NCBI GenBank assembly: GCA_032191485.1
Contig: JAVDOI010000010.1
Location: 6,999,318 to 7,063,317 of the forward strand
Length of the DNA: 64,000 nucleotides
Direction: 5' to 3'
DNA from: Leptoclinus maculatus
Lineage: Eukaryota > Chordata > Actinopteri > Perciformes > Stichaeidae
The translations under genes were made by a program, and so were the position numbers. The notes under the pieces were generated by a model. That model made no database searches. It saw nothing but the letters and a program-made list of their open reading frames with translations, and was not told the DNA's origin. Positions 22,501 to 31,600 of the stretch are shown here, piece after piece. Numbering within the stretch: the first letter of the stretch is position 1; every line of letters starts with the position of its first letter.

Positions 22501-23150
22501 CCTGGTGGTGTACAAGCTCCTCTGACACCTGGTGAACAGCCTGCAGGTCAGGGGGCTGGCAAGAGAAAGAAAAGAAAAGGTAACACTTGAGTTTAGTGTA
22601 TCAAAGTCTCATTGTTTTTTTTTCTCTCAACCTCAAGATCAGCAGGCAACTGCTCTGATAAAACCACATTTTGCCTTCTGCCCAGAACTGATTAACATAC
22701 ATTACAGATGGTTAGCAAATAGCTAACATAGTGGAGAATTCAAAGTGTTTACAGCTTGTTGCGCTGCCCACTTGTGGCCTAAACAATCGGTTAATTCAGC
22801 TTTAATAAATGCATTCCCTCTATTCTCTCGCAGCTTGTTTTAGAATTTCTTGAATTCTTTCATTTGATGGTTTGCAATATTCAGCTGATGTTTTGCTCAA
22901 ATCCGTCAAATGTTTGATACAGGGAGAGCTGGTTTTATCTGGGTATTTCTTTATTTTGCATTTCTGTATGGTTCTATAAATGACAAAGGTCAATTGATGT
23001 ACGCCTTGACTTTACTGTCTTACTTTGGTTCTTTTGTTTTGATGTGTTTTGAGTAAAAGTAATACTTTGATTTATTTATTTATTCCAGGTAAGAAACGTG
23101 GAGCTGGCAAACCACAGGATGCTGTCAAAGAAGTGGAAATTAAAGGCTGA
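10571..23150 (+). CDS. ncl: Nucleolin-like protein with seven RRMs, copy B (complete)
   Basis: Twenty-two exons join in frame to 3054 nt (1017 residues): 10571-10585, 15672-15747, 15850-15909, 15990-16127, 17313-17393, 17471-17587, 17971-18042, 18140-18263, 18420-18562, 18845-18974, 19165-19289, 19444-19570, 19655-19785, 19912-20038, 20127-20446, 20732-20861, 21052-21176, 21331-21457, 21542-21672, 21799-21928, 22017-22579, 23089-23150. Residues 1-186 are a mildly acidic, Met/Thr-rich N-terminus with a basic segment (KGKRKAP, AKKTK). RRM1 is about 187-275, RRM2-3-4 276-528, repeats 537-581, a second RRM2-3-4 596-850, repeats 858-983, then a short basic tail. Canonical nucleolin has four RRMs, long acidic runs and an RGG tail; the last two are absent. 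Expected role: nucleolar or nuclear RNA binding (inferred). RRM1 RNP2 reads LYVCNLN instead of LYVGNLN. The second intron appears to use a GC donor. Confidence 0.82.
10840..11661 (-). repeat. LTR (3' LTR in element orientation)
   Basis: This 822-bp repeat is flanked on its left by target duplication cacg and on its inner side by the putative polypurine tract. It matches 14622-15443 throughout as far as I can read. Just left of it, 10806-10832 resembles part of a common teleost repeat. Confidence 0.9.
14601..14618 (-). other. Primer binding site matching tRNA-Arg (UCG type)
   Basis: The minus strand reads TGGCGACCACGAAGGGAC, three bases from the LTR end. This is the complement of the 3' end, with CCA, of vertebrate tRNA-Arg of the GACCACG... 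acceptor type as I remember it: 18 bases without mismatch. Confidence 0.8.
14622..15443 (-). repeat. LTR (5' LTR in element orientation)
   Basis: This 822-bp partner of the left LTR is followed on the right by the second target duplication, cacg. It lies next to the primer binding site, so it is the 5' LTR on the minus strand. Confidence 0.9.
15474..15533. repeat. Two perfect 30-bp tandem units
   Basis: The unit GGGCCCTGGAACGTGG plus 14 further bases occurs twice without a mismatch. It contains several ACGTG cores. It sits in ncl intron 1 just after the LTR element. Confidence 0.9.
16386..17194. mobile_element. hAT-type MITE in ncl intron 4
   Basis: The ends are inverted copies: TAGGGGTGCAATGGATCAC on the left and, reverse-complemented, TAGGGGTGTAACGGATCAC on the right. 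Similarity extends through CTCACGGTTCGG. An 8-bp duplication ctgatgat lies on both sides (16378-16385, 17195-17202), as expected for hAT. The 809-bp body has no transposase frame. Confidence 0.88.
20269..20403 (+). repeat. Coding minisatellite, 5 x 27 bp, copy B first array
   Basis: Five units encode V(K/Q)APLTPGG after the first RRM4, three with Lys and two with Gln. The DNA units are nearly identical, as expected for repeats evolving by slippage or unequal exchange. Each unit has a TP dipeptide, a possible target of proline-directed kinases. Confidence 0.95.
22159..22536 (+). repeat. Coding minisatellite, 14 x 27 bp, copy B second array
   Basis: Fourteen units encode V(K/Q)APLTPGG after the second RRM4, in the order K,K,Q x8,K,Q x3; the last ends in GE. 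Alternative frames across it are also open, only because the unit length is a multiple of three. Confidence 0.95.
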
Positions 23151-23412
23151 CTTGCATGGGAAAAGTTATCGTGTAGATATTTTCCTCTTTTTAAACGTAC
23201 AACAATCTGAAAACATGTATGAAGGTTGAATGTGCACAGTAATGTTAGTCTACCTGATGGCAGGACATGTGACTTCTTGTTATTTGAGTTGACATATTTT
23301 GTACTTTAAACCTTTTTACTTCATATCTGTCAAAAAATATCTCTGACTTGTCACATTATGTCGTTTTTTTCATGTGAAAATTTGATAAAGATATGATCCC
23401 AATGTGAAGACA

Positions 23413-23418
23413 AATAAA
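23413..23418 (+). terminator. Poly(A) signal of copy B
   Basis: AATAAA lies 263 bases after the TGA, in the same context as in copy A. Only about 0.4 kb separates it from the presumed atp13a3 first exon. Confidence 0.75.
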
Positions 23419-23739
23419 TTTGAAAACTGTCTCTTTGAGTTTTGTTACATCTGTAATGAAGACCCAGAAGGTTTTCCAAAGACTTACTGAAATCTCAGCC
23501 AAGTCACACACTATTTCTTCTCTGCCACTGACATGAAATAACATCACTGCATTAACATGACATGTTTTCCAACCAATGGCCCGCTCATTACTAAATGATG
23601 CATTTATTGCGTGGAGAGAAGCAGTGAAAACGAGACCCGGGGACAGGCTCAGCACCCTCCACTGCTCCTCGCATACGTCTCAGTCTTCTCCGATTTGTTG
23701 CAAGTTGCAGAAATTCAGCCCAAACACGGTGTCCTTTAG

Positions 23740-23963
23740 TGACCTCACATCCTGTTGCCCCCCCCCCACTTCCTTCTGAATGGACCGGTTTAGGACGGTC
23801 CGATCTCAGCGCAGCGTGGATCCGTGTTGTGTGGGCGCGTGTCTTCACACGTCAGATCCACAGTGTTGCACGACAGCAGAAGGGCACGCGAGCAAACTTT
23901 TAGTGCAGCGGTTCACTCGCCTGTCGATGCAACGTCTCATGCATTGATAGAGAGGAGTCGTCG
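23740..23963 (+). promoter_or_regulatory. atp13a3 promoter and likely non-coding exon 1
   Basis: This CpG-rich segment lies between the nucleolin 3' end and atp13a3. It ends in a good donor (TCGTCG|GTAAGT at 23963/23964) which could pair with the acceptor at 25583/25584 just before the start codon. The transcription start is not visible. Confidence 0.5.
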
Positions 23964-24258
23964 GTAAGTTAATGCGGACGCATTAGTGCTTAATGGCATA
24001 GTGTTTATATTCGCGGCTGTCTCGTGAGAAGATTAAGTTTGATTACAGCTTAATAGCGACTTGTTACATGGATATGTAACAAACAAGTGGTTCAAACTGC
24101 GACTGAAAATGGCTCCTCATTCATTATCTAATGCTGATCCAGTGCTGAAACAGTGTGGAAATGTTTGTTTTCCGCTCTGATAGGAAACGTCCGATTTGAG
24201 GTTTCTCTGTTTTAGCAATTAAAACGTTGCTACGAGATCAACAGTACACGAGGCTGTT

Positions 24259-24830
24259 CAGTGTCTGTAAAAAGTATCCACCTCATTTGACTTAATGTGT
24301 TACAACTTTTATTATGCTGGGTTAATTGATTAGTTGACACCCAAAAGTGTTTTGTCGGTGTGAAATCTCTACAAATCTAAGTTGCGATAAACACAAATCG
24401 GGGATACTTGCTCCCTGAGGTCAGTAGGCGTGCGATAGTTGAGTCTATGTAGATACGTTTGCACATCTGGAATTTCTTATGTAAGCTTCAAAAAGTTATG
24501 GCAAGTTGCAATAGGGGACCCTGCAACAATTTCTGGATTGGTCTGAAATCTGGACTCCTCTGGCTCCTCTAGCACTGCAACATAGTTGTTTTAAAGCCAG
24601 CCCTGTGTAGCTTTGGCTCTATGTTTGAGGTCTTTGTCCGGCTGAAAAATAAATCTTATCCAAAGCCCTGGCTGGCTTGCAGACCGCATTAGGGTTTCAA
24701 ACAGGATTTCTATTTGTATTTGCTGCATTTATTTTACTGTCTTACCTCCTCCAGTCTTCCGTCACTGCATGATGCTGCCACAACCAGCCTTAATGTTTGG
24801 GATGCTGCTCAGGCTTTAAGTAAGATGGAG
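24259..24830 (-). mobile_element. Decayed Tc1/mariner fragment in atp13a3 intron 1
   Basis: Read on the minus strand, the segment still resembles the C-terminal half of a Tc1-type transposase, including the positions of the DNDPKH and AKATQ...WL motifs, with many substitutions and frame breaks. The + strand start (GTCTGTAAAAAGTATCCACC) resembles the terminal repeat of this common fish family. It is inactive. Confidence 0.7.
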
Positions 24831-25602
24831 AAAAAGTTCAGCGCCTTACGCTTTCCGATTTTTCATAGCAGATGTCTTACGTTTGTACCTAACCTGGATC
24901 ACTTCGTTTTCTTTTAAAACATATTAAAATAATGTTTTCTTGGGATTTAGATGCAAAACATATGAATCCAGAGTGATGTGAAGTAATCCAAGAAATGTTT
25001 GCTTCAAAACAACCTCATACAAGATGGTGCTTATTGAGAGGTCAGGTCGAATAGACTTTGAGTTGAACATTACTGCAGGTGTGACTGTTATTGAACATAA
25101 ACATGTGTTTATGGTGCAAAGGTTTCATTGAATTACAGCTTATCCTGCACTGCGTCATCGCTCAACACACAAGTTGTGAGGCTCAGTTTACAATCCTACA
25201 GATCATACTTGTTAATGGAAAATCAAGCCAAAATGAGGCCGTACTTCAATCTCCATCTCAGCTAATGCTCGATAAACAATGACAGACTTTGAACACAGTG
25301 TCTGTTTATGTTCAGTCAGGTTGTTATCTACCAAGTAGATATGGAAAATTCAGTTTTAATGCTATATGTAGTAAATTATTGACTGACTTTCTTTCACCAT
25401 CTGTGTTTTTTTTGTCTTTGGAAGTCATAAAACTGAATAATTTTATACCCGTGACCGAGATAGAAGTTGTAACATCTTAGCTGACCAGACAGAGTCGAAG
25501 ACTTCTATGATAAGAGCGCTTCAGCGAGTCAAGCACCTGTTGGAAATATAGTAAATAAAGTCATTCGTTCTTTTTCTTTGCAGTAGTTGCACTTGTGACA
25601 CA

Positions 25603-28600
25603 ATGCAGACGAGAGAGGTGACGATTATAAACCAGGGTCTGGAGGATGAGATGGTAAATATCACTTCTCATTTTAATAATGCTTTCCCTGTCAACATTGT
25701 CTTTTCCGTTGACTCATCCAATGTCAACGTTTTTATATTGTTAACAAATGATAACAATAGGAGATTTGTAGCATTTTGCCTTTTAAATTATATAAGTCAT
25801 TTGTACATGTATCAGTGTGGATTAATCTTAATGTAGCATTAAATTAGATTTCAATTGACAGCCACAGAAATCACACAAAGTAACTTGGAGAATTTGGTAA
25901 TTTCACAAGTCAGAATAGAGGGTAAAACAACTATCTTGACTCTGTCCCAAATTAATAAAATCCACCAATCAGGTGCTCTAAAATTCACTTATTTGTGTTA
26001 GGTGCAGTTTTACCTTCAGACAGAGCAAAGCCAAGCTGGCTGTTTCCAGTATTTATGCTAAGCCAAGCTAACCAGCTGCTGGCTTTAGCCATATCATTTA
26101 CATACGGACACGAGAGTATCATGTGTATTTCCTAAAATGGAATAAACAATTCCTCTTTCAGTTACAGGAGATCGGATAAACACCAAAAACACCACTAGAT
26201 TTGTATTACCTCATTTTTGGCAGCTGCAGTGTGTCACTACTAAGACAAGATGGCAATCAGAGAAAGAAAAAGGCAGGAGTAATTATTATTTGTCTTATTG
26301 TCAAATCCCATGAAAAGATCAACAATAGATGAATTCTACTGACAAGTAATGTCTGTGTAACTAAAGCCCCAAATAGCCGATAAAACAACACTTTTGCACT
26401 GGATAACATGTTCCTTCATTACAACCAACAAGAGCGCTTTATTTTATTAATTATAATACAGAAAAGTACCAGCTTTATTTTAAGATTGTATTTAATTGTC
26501 CCACATCACACTGAGCAGTATATTCGTCCCACTCCTCAGTGTGATAACATGAGTGTTTGGCCGTGCAGGAGGTGTGGGGTTACCAGCCCTGTCTGTGGAA
26601 GAGGATCCTGGTGGGTGTAGGTGTTGTGTTCTCCGGGGGTCTCCTGCTGCTCCTGCTCTACTGGCTGCCTGAGTGGGGCGTTAAGGGCACCTGCACACAC
26701 ACCTCGCTGAGGGACGCACACACACTTCTGCTCAGGACCACGGTAGGAAAACGGCAGAATTTTCCTTTCTTTTTTCCACACAACAATTTTTCTCTTGTCA
26801 GTTGTTTTCAAACAAGGAAAATTAGTAAAGTAAATTCAGCATTTGTAAATGAGGCTATTGCTGTGTTCCTCCACTTAAACAAAGAAACAAACAAGAAAAC
26901 GTTTTTACGTTTCACTTCTTCTTTCACAGAATTGTGAGTTTGCTCTTGTGCTGCCGCTCATGAATCATTCTGACACGCGTTACATTTTTTGACACACACA
27001 CACACACCGAATTATGCGCCAAATTATAAATTCAGCGTGGTCTAACAGCCAAGGAAATATGAAATTCTTTATATTACTAAACAGGATGAGTTCAAGCAGT
27101 GGTTTCGAGCCAAAGTGCATGTGATGTCGGCTCCGGGGAATAAACCCTTTGACAGCTTGGATCTTCAGTCCACTGCCCAACTGCCGAACGGAGACGGAGA
27201 GCACGGCATCAGCGCTGAGCGCGTGGAGCATCATGGGAAATTTAGACAACCTGTTCAGGTGCCTCAGTTGCTCATCTGATGCTAATTCCAGATTTATATT
27301 CAGTAATCCGAGTAACTGATTGCTATAAAGACATTCATTTAAGTTTTGTGTCCCGATCACTAATTGGCTGGTTTTGAAGTATGTCTGTAAAGTTGTTACA
27401 CAGTCAGTATCTGACCGTCTCTTTCCCCCTCTTAGATCCACTACTTCACCCACCACAGCACCAGATACTACTGGAATGATGTGATACAGAACTTTGAATT
27501 GTACAAGTAAGAGTCCAGCTAAATAAGCCAACCTTTGCTAAATAAACTAAATGTCTGCTATTGAATAGCTGGTACAGTATGCATACTTTGTGTGTTGCCC
27601 AGTAGAAATGAATGTGTGTGACTTTTCTAGAGGCTTGGAGGATGTGAAGGTGAGCTGTGCAAGCATCCACTCTGACCACAGCTCTGGCCTTTCTAAAACA
27701 CTGCAGGACTACAGGTACACACAGATTTCTATCTATTCCTACAGATACCATTTTTCATTTTTTCTTATTAACCATAGAGCAAGCATCCAAAAATAAACGG
27801 CCCCTCAGGCATGTGACCATGTTAAAATGACAAACTGCTTAAAATTCCTGTTTTTTCTATTAGGAGGTTGTTTTTCGGGGAGAATGAGATTGCTGTAAGA
27901 GTGCCGTCTCTATTCAAGCTCCTCATAAAGGAAGTGAGTTCAGAGCTCTTTAATATCACATCTACCACTTTTTTATTTTTAGCATACTAACACCACCAAT
28001 GCTAATCTTGTTTCTTTGTCTTCCTCCATCAGGTCTTGAATCCCTTCTACATCTTCCAGCTCTTCAGTGTCATTCTTTGGAGTGCTGAGGACTACTACTA
28101 TTATGCTACAGCCATAGTTTTTATGTCTGTGATTTCAATAGCTACCTCACTGTACACCATTAAAAACGTGAGTCATACAGGAATAGCAGTGTTTGTAGGA
28201 AATGCCCTTAATAATCCTGTCCAGAGAAGTGTCTATTCAGCATCTTGTGTGTCTCCAGAAGCCTTCTATGACACCGTGTCTCTCTTATTCCAGCAATATG
28301 TGATGCTGCATGACATGGTGGCAGCACACAGCGTGGTCCGTGTTTCAGTGTGCAGAGGAAGTAAAGGTATGTTTTACTCTCTGGCTATTAGTGAAAACAA
28401 GGAATGACTAATGTTGATGTCTTAATGTTTTGAAGGCGTTATAGGGTTTACATTTGATGTAGTATTGTATTTAAGTCCTTTTTCTGTTATTCCGTAATGC
28501 ATGAATCACATTATTGATCGCTAGTAGCATCCTCATGATTCCCTGCAGAGAGAGTGTGTCTCATTTCCGCTCAACGTTGTTCCTAGATATTGAAGAGTCC

Positions 28601-31600
28601 ATGTCGACAGATCTTGTGCCCGGTGATGTCATCATTATTCCAGCGAATGGGATGATCATGCCCTGCGACGCTGTGCTCATACATGGGACCTGCATTGTAA
28701 ATGAGAGCATGTTGACAGGTTATATATCCTTATACTTTTTACTATCACACAAACAAATCTTAACCCAATGTGTACTTGTTAGCTTTTCACTGCACCTCAA
28801 GGTCTTCATCAGCAGACGGAGCTTACTCAGTTCTCATGGAGTTTTCCTGTTGTACGTCCAGGGAAAAGCTAGCAAGTGGGACTTTGAGTTAAGATTTTTT
28901 TGTCAAACTACTATTTCCAAGGTGTCTTATTTCTGTTTTTTTTTATTATTTAGACACACACGAGACATTTTTATTGTCTTGACAAAAGTGATTACCACTA
29001 TTTTTGAATGATTATGCTGCTCAGCTTGTACTATTGGTACTACTGATACAGCCAGCTGATGTGTTTTAGTACGTCCACTGCTGCTACTAACAGTGTTGTA
29101 GTCAAGACCACCTAAACCGAGAGGTGGTTATCATGGTGTATCTCTCTGTGCCATCCAAATGTAAGCCATCCACACAACTATGAATTCATGAAAGTGAACA
29201 AAAAAATAATTTGATCACATTCCGTGGCAACTTTCTTGGTTTGGTGCAATATTTAGCTTCATTCGTTATTTTAATTGCGCACAACTCTGCATCTTTCTGT
29301 TCTGTTTTAAGGTGTTTTATTTGATTTTAATCATCCGTCCATCTTCAGGAGAAAGCGTGCCAGTTACCAAGACAAGTCTGCCCAGTTCAGGCGAGGAGGC
29401 GTCCAGCTGCTTCAATATGGAGGAGCATAAGAGATACACCCTGTTCTGTGGTACCCACGTCATTCAGACGCGCTTCTACGCTGGAGAGCTGGTGGAGGCT
29501 GTTGTAGTCAGAACAGGTGAGACGGAGGAAAAAAACGGAGTGGGAGTAACAGCTTTGATAATTTAGCTTTCGCTGTAGACTGATCGCCCTCAGGGTTGAA
29601 CATATTCACAAGAAGATGAAAATAATCAAATGTCATCACTTATGTGTTGCCACAGGCTTCAGTACAGAGAAAGGCCAACTTGTGCGCTCCATCCTCCACC
29701 CTAAACCCACAGACTTCAAGCTGTACCGCGATGCTTACCTTTTCTTGTTGTGTCTGGTGGGGGTGGCAGGCATCGGCTTCATCTACACCATCGTCCTCAG
29801 TATCATGAACAAGGTAACCTGTTCTTCTGGGTCACGAGAGGAGAAGCTCACATTTCGGATGCTGTATCTCAAAGAGACTTTAGGATTCTATCGTCCTATA
29901 GAAATCCGTCTTTGTCAGTCATTGATGGTTCCTCATCGATCTCATCCAGGTTCCAGCTAAAACCATCATCATTGAATCTCTGGACATCATCACCATCACC
30001 GTGCCGCCCGCTCTACCGGCAGCCATGACAGCTGGCATCGTGTACGCGCAGCGTCGTCTGAAGAGAGTCGGCATCTTTTGCATCAGTCCTCAGAGGATCA
30101 ACATGTGCGGTCAACTGAACCTGGTTTGTTTTGACAAGGTAGTCTGAACCATCATATGTTGCTATACTATCATCATTTCTAGGATTGCTGAACTTAGACT
30201 GAATAAATTCCTAACTTAGAATGCGTGAAAGTTAGTTATGAGGCATCCAAACCCACTTCCAGTTCAAGTACAAGGAGAAGGACTTCATGGTTTTACGACC
30301 GTCAAAATCACAAATTACGATGAGTCATGATGTCTTGAGGCAGTGATGTAGTTGAACATTGATTCCATTTGGCCACAGCACCAAGCATAATGCTTTTTAA
30401 ATTATGTTAATGGTATGGTATTGATTCACTTGGAAAGCATCTCAATCTATAATGTGACTTCCTATAGTGTGAAACATTCCTCATTATGTCACATTGAGTG
30501 AGTATGGAGATACGTTTGATACTGTTGGTGCAAAAGGAACAATCAAAGTAGAGCTGAAATGATTATTCGTTCTGGCAACCGATTAATCGTTTTTAAGAGA
30601 AATATGAATGTCTTTTGGTTTTGCACTGTTGGTCACATTAAACAAGCAAAGCTTGGGCTTTGGCATTTTTCAGCATCTTTAACAATTGAGAAGTTAATTG
30701 AAACAAACAGATTCATTCATTTACTGAAAACAATAATTAGTCGCAGCCTGAAATCAAAGTTTGGTTCGTGATTGTGCAGACGGTCCAAAGCATTTCCATA
30801 GCTGTGGTTTCATACTGCCTGAAAGTGTCTTTTAACTGTTTTTATTTTTAATTTTTTGGATAGAACCACAATATTCCGGCATTAAACCAGCAGCCAAGTG
30901 TTACAGTCAGACAGTTTCTTTTAAGAAGCTCACAGTTTTAATTCTTCCATGTTATATTTCTATACATGTTGTACATTAAGAAAAGACATTAAGAATGTTC
31001 AGTTATTTATTTTACTTTCATGATTCAAACATAAGACAAAATACATTTCTGTACCTCTTAGAATTGAGGCTAATTAGCATTGATTTCCTACTCTGAGGCG
31101 TGATTAATACGGTTTGTGTTGGTGCATTAAATGTCTCTATGTTTTCCTTCAGACTGGGACTCTGACAGAAGATGGTTTGGACCTGTGGGGTGTTCAGTCA
31201 GCTGAAGGTGGCAGGTAAAAGAGAGCCTCTTGTATTTGTTGTCTTTTTGCATAAACATCTGTATGAGTTTTTCTGAGAGTAACAACAAAACAGATGAGAT
31301 GAGATGAGATGACATGTCTATCGGGTATTTAATTAACAGTTTCTGTTGGTTGTTCCGTTTACACACCTGAGAGATCTGAAAGAAAGACTTGTGCCTGCTT
31401 TGGCCTTCAGTACACCTACTGTACCTTCCTTGTACATTAGAGAAAGAAACATTCACAGAGGCCTAAAACAAAACCTTTGTTTACTTAAATCAGTAAAAGA
31501 GCACTATGTTTTTATGTGGAGTCGTTATTAACATTTCTCACTGGACGTTTTGATTCTCTCCGGAAAAAAAGGATAGTTTTTAAATGACCTTCAATTTGAT

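Noticed and set aside
20171..22528. Long minus-strand and alternative-frame ORFs (SLYTTRCQR and SEELVHHQ repeats)
   Set aside because: They are shadows of the 27-bp coding repeat: a unit divisible by three keeps every stop-free frame open. Splice sites and RRM homology support only the plus-strand frame.
22159..22536. CRISPR-like array of 27-bp repeats
   Set aside because: The units are directly adjacent with no spacers and lie in a coding exon of an animal gene.
28514..29011. 165-codon ORF around the TGES exon of atp13a3
   Set aside because: The conserved exon ends at 28718; the rest is intron read-through without P-type ATPase similarity.
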